From JAHDCJ01 sp039028895 (lineage in GTDB: Bacteria; Bacteroidota; Bacteroidia; Chitinophagales; Saprospiraceae), in contig JBCCHF010000033.1 of the NCBI GenBank assembly GCA_039028895.1, positions 10,770-74,769 on the forward strand: a stretch of 64,000 nucleotides of DNA, in the 5' to 3' direction. The notes beneath the pieces are model-generated. The model was not told where the DNA came from. It searched no databases and saw only the letters and a list, made by a program, of their open reading frames with translations. This document shows, one piece after another, positions 54,242 through 62,538 of the stretch. Positions within the stretch are counted from its first letter, which is position 1. Each line of letters opens with the position of its first letter. A program made the translations under genes and the position numbers.

Positions 54242-57200
54242 TTAGAAAGAAATATTAGCTCCAAAAGTGAAAGTCCGTACTCTAGGGTAAGCAGTGTAGT
54301 CAATTCCGAATGAGGGTACACCGTCAATCTGCTTATTTACATTTACTTCCGGGTCTTGTCCACTATAACCAGTAATAACAAATAGATTCTGGCCTGTAAC
54401 AAATAATCCAATGTTTGAAATGTAATCAGAATTTGGTGCAATGTTATAACTCAAAGTTACATTTTGCAGACGTAAAAAGTCTCCTTTTTCAAGGAATCTT
54501 GTTGAAACATCTGGTGCATTTGTCCGCGCCTCACCATTTCCAATAACGTCGGTTGTTACGTTACGTCCACCTGCGATAGAACCTGCTGTGAAGAATGCGT
54601 TACCTGTATTACTGTAGATGGAGTGTCCGAATTGGCCTGTAAAGAAGAAGCTCAATGAGAGGTCTTTGTAGGACAAGGTATTTGTCAGACCAACGTTCCA
54701 TGTTGGAAGCGGGCTGTCACCAGTAAATTCCTGAACATCACCATTGGCATATTCCTGAACTGATCCGTCTTCGCTAAAACCAACGAATTCACGGAGGAAG
54801 AATGCATAAAGCGGTTGGTCTTCAGCAATACGCTGTACGAAAGCACCGGTAAGGCCCTGACCGTTAATAGCACCTGTGTTAATGATTAGACCACCAAGGT
54901 TTTTCACTTTGTTTTTATTGTAAGCAACATTGGCATTAATATCCCAGGTGAAATCACCATCAGTAACTGCAGCAACGTTCAATCCTAGCTCAACACCTGA
55001 ATTGATTACATCAGCATCAAGGTTAGTCCAAACGAATGGATTTGGAGCAGGTTGAGCAGAAGTCAACTGGATCAATAGGTCATTAGTCGTTTTGCGGTAA
55101 TAGTCCAGACTACCAGTTACACGGTAATCAGCAACGGCGAAATCGATACCAGCACCATAAGAAGTGGTTGACTCCCATTTCAAATCAGGATTTTGGAAAG
55201 CCACCTGCGTAAGGTCACCACCGTTAATTGTTCCTTCATTCGCAATATCAAAGTCACCATAGCGCTGACGGTCAGTAAAGAGATTGTGTCCAAACTCCTG
55301 GTTACCTGTTACACCGAAGTTCAAACGAAGGTCAAGGGCATCAAGTGCATTGCCAAGGAAACCTTCTTCAGCGATCTTCCATTTGAAAGCAGCTGAAGGG
55401 AAAATACCGTACTGGTTACCTTCACCAAATTTGGTAGAACCATCTGCACGTAATGTAGCGGTCAATAAATATTTGCTTTGGTAGCCAAGGTTAATTCTTC
55501 CGTAGAATGACTGTAACTCATCAATAAAGAATGAAGAGTTAGTTGGTACAATTGAATTAGGTGCTCTTGCATCAACCGCAGCATAGTTATTCAACATGGT
55601 GTTAAGATCATGCTGACGGAAATTAGTCATTTCAATACTATTATTTCTTGTACGGAACTCCTGGTATGAGTAACCAAGAAGTGCATTTACAGATAAATCA
55701 CTATCTGTAGTAATGTCGTATGTAAAGAAGTTTTCCCACAATGTATTCTGGAGGTCAACATCACCAAGGAACAATCTTCCTTTTTTGGTGTCTTCACTTT
55801 GACCATCCCAGATGCCGTTGGCCATAAGGTTGCCTGAGAAAGCATCTTTTCTGGATGAAATCGAACGGTCATAACCCACACGTGAAGTAAAGCTTAATTG
55901 GTCAACGATCTTAACTGAAGCGGTTACACTTGCTAATCCCCTTAACGTATTTGTGAAGCTTCTTGTGTAATCCAAAATTGCTTGTGGATTAGGCTCGGTT
56001 GGTCCAACCTGCTGGGCAACACCGTCTGCATTAAACTGAGGAATTGTCGGATTTGACTTCAAAGCTGCTGCAAGAAGGTCACCTTCAAAACCAGCATTAT
56101 CGGTAATTGGAACATTATCGTCTTTAAGGTCTGTAACCGCAACCTGAGTTTCAATTTTTAGCCTGTCATCCCAGAATTTACGATCGCCATTGAAACGAGC
56201 TGTGATTCTGCGAAGTCCACTGTTTTCAACAACACCTTGCTGGTTTTCGTAACCCATTGAGAAACGGTATGTTCCTTCGTTTGAGCCTCCACCAAAACTG
56301 ATGTTGTGACTGTTGGTCAAAGCAGTACGGAAAATAACATCTTGCCAATCTGTGCTACCTCCAAAGTTGATACTTGCAGGGTCAGCGGTTGGGTTGAAAG
56401 AAGACCAGGCAGCTACAAAATCGTTAGCTCCTAAAAGGTCATACTTTTTGCTAACGTTACTTACACCAACAGAAACGTTGTAGTTAAGTACACTTTGATC
56501 TTTCCTACCTTTTTTGGTAGTAATCAAAACTACACCATTTGCACCACGTGAACCGTAGATAGCAGTAGCTGAAGCATCTTTAAGAATATCGATACTTTCA
56601 ATATCAGCAGGGTTTAGGAAATTAAGTGGGTTACGAGGAGAGCTTGATCCAAATCCTGAATCAGAACCACCTGCCTGTACACCACCACTGGCATCACCAC
56701 CACTTAGTGGCACACCATCAACAACAAATAATGGGTTGTTACCGTTACGAACAGAAGATGTACCGCGAATACGTACATTAATTCCTGCTCCAGGCTCTCC
56801 TGAAGAAGAAGTAATCTGTACACCAGCAGCACGGCCCTGAATCAACTGTTCAGGTGAAGAAATTACACCTTTGTTGAAATCTTCAGAACCAACACCTACT
56901 ACTGATCCGGTAGCATCTTTCTTTTTGACGGTACCGTAACCAATAACAACAACTTCATCAAGAATTTCTCCTGATGACATGTTTACATTAATTTGATCGG
57001 ATGAACCGATCTCGACTTCCTGGTCTTGATATCCTGTATAGGAAAAAACCAGGGTTTTGTCATCTGCACCGACAGCGATGGAGTATGCACCGTTAAAGTC
57101 GGTGATAGCACCCTTGTCAGTGCCTTTCACAATAACGTTTGCCCCAATTAAAGGGTCTCCGTTATCGGCATCAGTGACAGTTCCGGAGATAGTTCTTTGA

Positions 57201-57283
57201 GCATATGAGAAACTCACTGCAAAAAGTAACGCCAAAACCACCGATGAAAACTTAAGAATAGATGGATAGACTTTTGGTCTCAT
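54242..57283 (-). CDS. SusC/RagA-type TonB-dependent glycan importer
   Basis: A 1013-residue outer-membrane receptor. Signal peptide (1-28, ending SYAQ), a carboxypeptidase-regulatory-like domain (TISGTVTDADNGDPLIGANVIVKGT), the SusC-typical DEVVVIGYGTVKKKDATGSV box, the plug (PEQLIQGRAAGVQI, DILKDASATAIYGSRGANGVVLITTK) and a barrel of about 22 strands ending FTFGANISF. It imports a glycan with SusD as lid. It is the first gene of the minus-strand locus, divergent from lacI. Confidence 0.96.
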   Translation of the reverse strand: MRPKVYPSILKFSSVVLALLFAVSFSYAQRTISGTVTDADNGDPLIGANVIVKGTDKGAITDFNGAYSIAVGADDKTLVFSYTGYQDQEVEIGSSDQINVNMSSGEILDEVVVIGYGTVKKKDATGSVVGVGSEDFNKGVISSPEQLIQGRAAGVQITSSSGEPGAGINVRIRGTSSVRNGNNPLFVVDGVPLSGGDASGGVQAGGSDSGFGSSSPRNPLNFLNPADIESIDILKDASATAIYGSRGANGVVLITTKKGRKDQSVLNYNVSVGVSNVSKKYDLLGANDFVAAWSSFNPTADPASINFGGSTDWQDVIFRTALTNSHNISFGGGSNEGTYRFSMGYENQQGVVENSGLRRITARFNGDRKFWDDRLKIETQVAVTDLKDDNVPITDNAGFEGDLLAAALKSNPTIPQFNADGVAQQVGPTEPNPQAILDYTRSFTNTLRGLASVTASVKIVDQLSFTSRVGYDRSISSRKDAFSGNLMANGIWDGQSEDTKKGRLFLGDVDLQNTLWENFFTYDITTDSDLSVNALLGYSYQEFRTRNNSIEMTNFRQHDLNTMLNNYAAVDARAPNSIVPTNSSFFIDELQSFYGRINLGYQSKYLLTATLRADGSTKFGEGNQYGIFPSAAFKWKIAEEGFLGNALDALDLRLNFGVTGNQEFGHNLFTDRQRYGDFDIANEGTINGGDLTQVAFQNPDLKWESTTSYGAGIDFAVADYRVTGSLDYYRKTTNDLLIQLTSAQPAPNPFVWTNLDADVINSGVELGLNVAAVTDGDFTWDINANVAYNKNKVKNLGGLIINTGAINGQGLTGAFVQRIAEDQPLYAFFLREFVGFSEDGSVQEYANGDVQEFTGDSPLPTWNVGLTNTLSYKDLSLSFFFTGQFGHSIYSNTGNAFFTAGSIAGGRNVTTDVIGNGEARTNAPDVSTRFLEKGDFLRLQNVTLSYNIAPNSDYISNIGLFVTGQNLFVITGYSGQDPEVNVNKQIDGVPSFGIDYTAYPRVRTFTFGANISF

Positions 57284-57336
57284 AGACTTAGTTTGATTGG
57301 TGAAAAAAACAATTCAATAAGTTAAAACCACAAATC

Positions 57337-57360
57337 TCGAATAGGGTATGCCCTATTCGA
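57337..57360. promoter_or_regulatory. Perfect inverted repeat upstream of susC
   Basis: TCGAATAGGG (57337-57346), TATG loop, CCCTATTCGA (57351-57360): a perfect 10-base stem, 54-77 bases from the susC ATG. On the minus strand GAGATTTG directly follows, one mismatch from TAnnTTTG, so the dyad would sit in the promoter spacer or, in RNA, in the leader. No T-run follows, so it is not an ordinary terminator. Confidence 0.55.
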
Positions 57361-57523
57361 AAGAACATTTGTAAGGTTGCAAAGCAAAAATTCGATCGGT
57401 TATTTTGGGGTTAACCTAAGTTTAGTGTCATATTAACACTATGTTAAGATTATGTAAACTTCCAATAAAAGATTGGAAATTCCAAATCTCTCATTTGCTA
57501 ATTTTTCCCTTAAATCATTACTA

Positions 57524-57540
57524 CAACGGTGAAAAAAATT
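57524..57540 (+). promoter_or_regulatory. Shared 17-base element, copy 1
   Basis: CAACGGTGAAAAAAATT. It recurs with one difference (A to T) at 58824-58840 before the symporter gene. Copy 1 is 214 bases before the lacI ATG. A shared regulator site or promoter part; not a known motif to me. Confidence 0.45.
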
Positions 57541-57701
57541 GCAGAAAAATTCAATTCAGAAAAAATCTAAAAAATTTCTTTTTTGAAATAATATTCTGAT
57601 AAAACTCTAAAACAGAAATCTTTATCGGATATTTTTAACGAAGATAGGATTTTGTTAGGTATAAAAAACTTATACATAGAGTACTTTTAACGGCCAATTT
57701 T

Positions 57702-57725
57702 GCAAACGTTTGCGCAAACGTTTGT
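57702..57725. promoter_or_regulatory. Double LacI-family operator
   Basis: Two adjacent palindromes, GCAAACGTTTGC (57702-57713) and GCAAACGTTTGT (57714-57725), centres 12 bases apart. The A-A-C-G-T-T core is the classical LacI/GalR-family half-site pair. They lie 29 bases upstream of the lacI-type gene's ATG, so self-regulation is likely. Confidence 0.85.
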
Positions 57726-57753
57726 TGTTGGTAAATTTATTTTAAATTTACGT

Positions 57754-58755
57754 ATGGCCCGGATAACAATAAAGGATCTTGCTCGCCTTCTCGACTTAAA
57801 TCCATCCACTATTTCCCGAGCATTGAAGGATCATCCTGACATCAGTATTGAGACCAGGAAAAAAGTCCAGCAGTTAGCAGAAGAACTGGGTTACAGTCCT
57901 AATTTTCAAGCTATTCATTTCAGGAATCGCCAGTCAGGACTAATCGCTCTCATCTTCCCTGCGATCCATATGTTCTTTTTGCCCTCCATCATTTCAGCTA
58001 TAGAAAAGAAAGCCCGTGAGAAAGGTTACAATCTTCTAGTATTGCATTCAAACGACAGTTTTGAAAAGGAGAGAGAAAACGTCAATCTGTGTCAGCAGGT
58101 TGGTGTAGATGGAATTATTGCTTCACTCGCATCTGACACCGAATCCATAACTCATTTTAAGGATGTCATCAAAAGTGGGATACCTGTGGTGTTTTTCGAT
58201 CGCGTTAATGATTCTTATGATGCACCAATGGTCATTATTGATGATGCTGACACGGCCTTTCGAGCTGTTTCTGAATTAACCCAAAAGGGAAGGCAGAAAA
58301 TTTGTGGAGTTTTTGGAGCAGAGAAGTTACCCATTTCCCAGAAAAGAAAAGAAGGCTATAAAAATGCCCTGAAAGCAGCCGGGTTAACCTATTCAGAACA
58401 GTTGATCATACATACAACCGATCCATTTCACGCTCGGTCGGCAGTATTTGAACTTTTAAAATCAGATATTCCTCCTGATGGAATCTTTATCATGAGTGAC
58501 CGCTTGCTTTTAGGCGTTTCCCAGGCTTTGCACCAAGCTAGAATCAAGATTCCGGAAGACCTATCAGTAATTAGTTTTAGCGAGGGGTATATTGCCAAAT
58601 TGTTCCATCCCAGGATCAGTTACCTTGAACATTCCGGGGAACAGGTCGGCAGAGCTGCTGTAAACTTAATGTTTGACATAATTCAGGGGAACGATAAGCC
58701 TCAGAATCAAAAGATATTTGTACCCGTTAACCTGGTTTCTTTAGGTTCTGTGTAG
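57754..58755 (+). CDS. LacI-family transcriptional regulator
   Basis: A 333-residue regulator from the ATG at 57754. A longer in-frame start at 57700 would run through the operator and is rejected. The N-terminal helix-turn-helix is ARITIKDLARLLDLNPSTISRAL with the hinge at about 47-58 (GYSPNFQAIHFR). The sugar-binding domain is at about 60-333 (LIALIFPAIHMFFLP, VDGIIASLAS, FFDRVND, PDGIFIMSDRLLLG). A glucoside or its phosphate probably releases it from the double operator just upstream. It most likely controls the divergent SusCD locus and the SSS/PfkB genes. Confidence 0.95.
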   Translation: MARITIKDLARLLDLNPSTISRALKDHPDISIETRKKVQQLAEELGYSPNFQAIHFRNRQSGLIALIFPAIHMFFLPSIISAIEKKAREKGYNLLVLHSNDSFEKERENVNLCQQVGVDGIIASLASDTESITHFKDVIKSGIPVVFFDRVNDSYDAPMVIIDDADTAFRAVSELTQKGRQKICGVFGAEKLPISQKRKEGYKNALKAAGLTYSEQLIIHTTDPFHARSAVFELLKSDIPPDGIFIMSDRLLLGVSQALHQARIKIPEDLSVISFSEGYIAKLFHPRISYLEHSGEQVGRAAVNLMFDIIQGNDKPQNQKIFVPVNLVSLGSV

Positions 58756-58823
58756 ACATCTTGCCGATCCTCTTTCCTTCAAAAAAGGATGAAATCCTAA
58801 ATATTCTTTTTATTATTGTATAT

Positions 58824-58840
58824 CAACGGTGAAAATAATT
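58824..58840 (+). promoter_or_regulatory. Shared 17-base element, copy 2, over symporter promoter
   Basis: CAACGGTGAAAATAATT, 16 of 17 bases identical to 57524-57540. It overlaps a promoter-like arrangement: TTG at 58816-58818 and TAATTTTTG at 58836-58844 (one extra base in the -7 spacer), so the element fills the promoter spacer of the SSS gene. Confidence 0.45.
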
Positions 58841-58917
58841 TTTGTGGATGATTCGCAGGAAGAAGTTTCTGTACTGAAATTGGTATACGCATTATTAAGT
58901 AAAAATTAACTGACACC

Positions 58918-60633
58918 ATGGGAAATTTCCAACTCACCGGGCTCGATGTGGGCATCATGCTCGTTTATGCTTTCGCGATTATTGGCTACGGCCTCTACCG
59001 GGCAAAAAGAAAAGATTCACAAGACTATTTTTTAGGTGGCCGTGCCATGTTATGGCCAGTAGTTGGTATTTCATTGTTTGCAGCGAACATCTCCAGTTCC
59101 ACGCTAGTTGGTCTTGCCAGTGATGCTTATATGACCAATACTCACGTGTATAACTATGAGTGGCTCGCAGTAGTCGTTCTGGTCTTTTTCTCAATTTTCT
59201 TCCTACCTTTCTACCTTAAGTCCAAGGTCTATACCATGCCAGAGTTTTTGGAACGACGGTATGACTCCAGGTCTCGCTATTATTTTTCTTCGGTAACCCT
59301 TATTGCCAATGTGATCGTGGATTCTGCTGCAGGGCTTTATGTGGGCATGCTGGTCTTCAAGATCGTTTTCCCAGAGATGAGCACTGAAATGATCATCATT
59401 CTATTGGCATTGGGCGCTGCTGCCTATACCATTCCGGGAGGATTATCTTCGGTCATTCATACGGAGGTAATCCAGGCCGTTTTGCTGATCATAGGTTCAA
59501 TCGTTCTAACTTATTTCTGTTTCGCAGAAGTGGGTGGGTGGTCAGGAATGATCCAGGGACTTGCCGAGATGAGAGGAACTGCTCCTGTTGGCGATCAGAC
59601 CCCGGATGAAATACTGAGTATGGTTAGACCTCTTGACGATGAATACATGCCATGGACCGGACTTCTTTTCGGTGCACCTGTTCTCGGTTTCTATTTTTGG
59701 GCAACTAACCAATTCATGGTACAGCGCGTGCTTAGTGCTAAAGACGTTAACCATGGCCGTTGGGGCGCTCTATTTGCAGGTTTCCTGAAACTGCCGGTAA
59801 TTTTCTTTATGGTGCTTCCTGGCACTGTGGCTATTTTGCTTTTTTCCGACATGGATCTCACCGTTTTAAATTATACCGTTGAGAAAGATGGAGTTGAAGT
59901 GCTTTGCGCCAACCTGAAGGATTGTCCAAATATGACCTATCCCGTCTTGCTCTTTAACCTATTGCCTGCTGGTTTATTAGGACTGGTTTTGGCGGGGTTA
60001 TTGGCTGCGATGATGTCTTCAGTCTCTGCCACATTCAACTCAGCTTCTACTCTGATAACTATGGACTTTGTTACCAAATTCAGACCTGACCTTGATAGTA
60101 AACAATTGGTTAGAGTTGGACAAATTGCCACTTTAGCCCTTGTAATTCTTGCCGCGGCCTGGGCGCCACAAATTGAGAAATTCGGATCGCTCTTTGAATA
60201 CCTACAACGGGTAATCGCTTATACTTGTCCGCCTGTTGTGGCTGTATTTATTCTTGGATTATTCTGGAAACGGGCAAATGGAACCGGGTCGATAGTATCT
60301 TTACTTTCTGGATTTACGATTACCATAATTTTGTTATTACTGGAAATTCGCGGTGCACAGGTTGAGCTAACCGGCTTGGCCGAATATGTCAATGATATTC
60401 ACTTCCTGCACAAGGCCTTCTTTCTTATGGTTATATGCATGGTTATTCATTTTGTCACCAGTGTATTGACACCACCACCTTCAGAAGAGAAGACTGCTGC
60501 ATATACCTACAATCGTCAGGTGTTTGAAGAAGACAACGCTTCATTGGAAGGATTGCCATGGTATAAAAACTACAGAGTATTATCAGTTATCCTGCTACTG
60601 ATTACGGCAGTGATTGTCGGGTATTTCTGGTAA
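58918..60633 (+). CDS. Sodium:solute symporter (SSS/SGLT family)
   Basis: A 571-residue inner-membrane protein with 13-14 TM helices. The SSS pattern shows in YRAKRKDSQDYFLGGRAMLWPVVGISLFAANISSSTLVGLASDAY and in GLVLAGLLAAMMSSVSATFNSASTLITMDF. The SGLT branch takes up hexoses or inositols with Na+. It sits between lacI and the PfkB kinase, ends in a strong terminator, and so probably brings glucose or fructose released by the locus into the cell. Confidence 0.94.
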   Translation: MGNFQLTGLDVGIMLVYAFAIIGYGLYRAKRKDSQDYFLGGRAMLWPVVGISLFAANISSSTLVGLASDAYMTNTHVYNYEWLAVVVLVFFSIFFLPFYLKSKVYTMPEFLERRYDSRSRYYFSSVTLIANVIVDSAAGLYVGMLVFKIVFPEMSTEMIIILLALGAAAYTIPGGLSSVIHTEVIQAVLLIIGSIVLTYFCFAEVGGWSGMIQGLAEMRGTAPVGDQTPDEILSMVRPLDDEYMPWTGLLFGAPVLGFYFWATNQFMVQRVLSAKDVNHGRWGALFAGFLKLPVIFFMVLPGTVAILLFSDMDLTVLNYTVEKDGVEVLCANLKDCPNMTYPVLLFNLLPAGLLGLVLAGLLAAMMSSVSATFNSASTLITMDFVTKFRPDLDSKQLVRVGQIATLALVILAAAWAPQIEKFGSLFEYLQRVIAYTCPPVVAVFILGLFWKRANGTGSIVSLLSGFTITIILLLLEIRGAQVELTGLAEYVNDIHFLHKAFFLMVICMVIHFVTSVLTPPPSEEKTAAYTYNRQVFEEDNASLEGLPWYKNYRVLSVILLLITAVIVGYFW

Positions 60634-60639
60634 AAAAAC

Positions 60640-60690
60640 AGATCGGCAAGCACCATTGTGTGCTTGCTGATCTCATATTTATTTTTTGCA
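60640..60690 (+). terminator. Hairpin terminator after the symporter gene
   Basis: A 14-base stem with one wobble pair (60640-60653 with 60660-60673) and a 6-base loop, followed by a T-rich stretch with T6. Placed 7 bases after the stop. It would separate the symporter from the PfkB gene, or attenuate it. Confidence 0.9.
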
Positions 60691-60773
60691 AGTCGTGAAT
60701 GAAAATGCCGCCATCAGCAATATTTGATTTCCAGCTTGCATAAATAAGAGAATTAGACTGCAACCTATACATT

Positions 60774-61709
60774 ATGAATAATCCTCCAGCTTACGACGTA
60801 ATTGCGGCAGGTGAATTACTCGTCGATATGATAGGCGATCAAAGTGGGGTGTCATTGGAGGACACCAAAAACTTTTCTCGTTATAAGGGTGGTTCAACCG
60901 CAAATCTTGCCAACAATCTGAATTTATTAGGCAAAAAAACGGCATTAGTGGCCTCAGTGGGTAATGATGGTTTAGGAAAGTTTCTGGTTCAATCGGTAAA
61001 GCAGACTGGTCTTGACTCAAGTCATATCAGAGTAATAAATGGTTGTCGGACATCCTTGATTCTGGTTTCTAAATCAACCGGGACACCTGATTTTCTTGCT
61101 TATCGTTGTGCAGATTTTCAATTTATCCCTTCCCAACTTCCCGATGATCTTTTAAGTAATGCCAAAATCTTCCATACCACCTGTTTTGCTTTGAGTCAAT
61201 CTCCTGCACAGGAGGTAATTCTGACATCAGCGAAAAGAGCACATGGATTTGGAGCCAGATTGAGTATTGATTTAAACTACGCTCCAGAAATATGGCCAGA
61301 TCGGGAAAGTGCCATAAATATTGTGAAAGAATACTGTGCTCTTGGGGCTTTGGTCAAAATTTCAAAAGATGATCATACACGCCTATTTGGCATTGGGCCA
61401 GCAGAAGATTCCATTACCAGCTTACTTGATTTTGGAGCATCAAAAGTATGTCTGACCCTTGGAAAAGAAGGATGCAAAACAGCCAGTGCCACCAATCCCA
61501 AGATTCGATATTTCCCTGTTCCGAAAACGGAAATTAGTGGTGATTCAACCGGTGCGGGAGATGCGTTCTGGTCAGGTTTCTTGGCTGGTTATTTAGATGG
61601 TCAATCTACTGAAGAATGTGTAAAAGCAGGCATAAACGTCAGCGCCATAAAGTTGAAACAAACCGGACAACTTTCAGAGGCTATCAATATTTCTAAAATC
61701 TACAAGTAA
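60774..61709 (+). CDS. PfkB-family carbohydrate kinase, fructokinase-like
   Basis: A 311-residue ribokinase-fold kinase that phosphorylates a sugar with ATP. The N-terminal GELLVDMIGD and GGSTANLANNLNLLGKKTALVASVGNDGLG form the substrate site; the C-terminal signature is STGAGDAFWSGFLAGYL with the catalytic Asp. It most resembles fructokinases; the sugar is not certain. It is 140 bases after the symporter gene and separated by a terminator, so it may have its own promoter, though I see no good -7 box. Confidence 0.93.
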   Translation: MNNPPAYDVIAAGELLVDMIGDQSGVSLEDTKNFSRYKGGSTANLANNLNLLGKKTALVASVGNDGLGKFLVQSVKQTGLDSSHIRVINGCRTSLILVSKSTGTPDFLAYRCADFQFIPSQLPDDLLSNAKIFHTTCFALSQSPAQEVILTSAKRAHGFGARLSIDLNYAPEIWPDRESAINIVKEYCALGALVKISKDDHTRLFGIGPAEDSITSLLDFGASKVCLTLGKEGCKTASATNPKIRYFPVPKTEISGDSTGAGDAFWSGFLAGYLDGQSTEECVKAGINVSAIKLKQTGQLSEAINISKIYK

Positions 61710-61719
61710 GATAGGATCA

Positions 61720-62265
61720 CTACTTTCCTGAGGAATCGTCCTGATCAGCTTTTTTCTTCTTATAAATACCTTCAAAAATAGTTTGCCATTTGCCTTCATT
61801 TTTTGAAGATTCCCATACCTGACGGACGGTATCTTCCTCCGGGTTGTGATAGAAAGATAGTTTAAAAAACAAGGGATTGCCGTCTTTATCAACAGATTCG
61901 CCTCTAAGCAGCATGGCATTCTCTGCTGCATGACCTTCAAAATGAAGTGTATTTCCACCATTATCTACCCAGACCTGGCTCCAGGTCCCCGTTCTAGGAT
62001 CATAGGTGTTATAACTTTCTCCTTCTGACCCTCCGGCACCAATCCAGTTTTCATTGATGACACAAGAGTTATATAACTGCTTGACATGGTTGGTTCCGAC
62101 CAGTTTGCCATCTGGGGTAAACACCTCCCAATCACCAATCCAGAAATCAAAAGCTCTGTACTCAGGAGCTGAACATGGAAGTTGCTTTTTTTGGTCTTGT
62201 GCTGACATTGAAGAAACAAATAAAATGATGCTAAATAGGGTTAGAATAGTTTTCAGAAATTTCAT
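61720..62265 (-). CDS. Exported DUF1579/lipocalin-like protein
   Basis: A 181-residue protein with a signal peptide (MKFLKTILTLFSIILFVSSMSAQ). The FDFWIGDWEVFTPDGKLVGTN segment, GNGS-like strands with YDPRTGTWSQVWVDN, and VRQVWESSKNEGKWQTIFEGIYKK form a lipocalin-like barrel of the type found in many Bacteroidota exported proteins. Such barrels bind small hydrophobic ligands, but function is unknown here. A lysine-rich acidic tail ends it. It converges on the kinase gene with 10 bases between. Confidence 0.75.
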   Translation of the reverse strand: MKFLKTILTLFSIILFVSSMSAQDQKKQLPCSAPEYRAFDFWIGDWEVFTPDGKLVGTNHVKQLYNSCVINENWIGAGGSEGESYNTYDPRTGTWSQVWVDNGGNTLHFEGHAAENAMLLRGESVDKDGNPLFFKLSFYHNPEEDTVRQVWESSKNEGKWQTIFEGIYKKKKADQDDSSGK

Positions 62266-62454
62266 GGTCTTAGGAATTATTTTTTAAGCTAAAAAAAGAA
62301 AAGAGGATCAGTCTTTACTAACCCTCTCCTCTGTAGTACGAAAACTCTCTCACCAGTTTTCAAGCATTGCTAAACTATTTACTCGCTAATCAACTTAGTT
62401 GACAGGAGTTTTTATTTACAATTGCAATTTACGAGGTGTTGAGGGGGGGAATCA

Positions 62455-62470
62455 CTACACATTTGTGTAG
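62455..62470. promoter_or_regulatory. Perfect small dyad near the response-regulator 3' end
   Basis: CTACACA-TT-TGTGTAG, 7-base arms, about 70 bases past the response-regulator stop and preceded by a G7 run (62442-62448). On the minus strand it could act as a weak terminator for the two-component operon, but the T-run is poor. Otherwise the 273-base gap 62266-62538 holds nothing I recognise. Confidence 0.4.
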
Positions 62471-62538
62471 TTAACAATCCTATTTTCTTAATAAAAAGTT
62501 AAAGTGAATTTTTGAGATTTAATCATTATATGATATTC

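Larger units (their letters stand above)
57284..57753. other. 470-base divergent regulatory region susC/lacI
   Basis: No gene. It is AT-rich and holds four dyads: a perfect 10-base hairpin at 57337-57360, TAGTGT-N7-ACACTA at 57423-57441, TTCCAAT-N5-ATTGGAA at 57460-57478, and the lacI operator pair at 57702-57725. A 17-base element at 57524-57540 recurs before the symporter gene. Each is listed separately where supported. Confidence 0.6.

Noticed and set aside
57700..57753. N-terminal extension of the LacI-type regulator from an ATG at 57700
   Set aside because: It would translate the palindromic operator, and its product does not match the normal start of the DNA-binding domain. The ATG at 57754 gives MARITIKDLA, the family norm.
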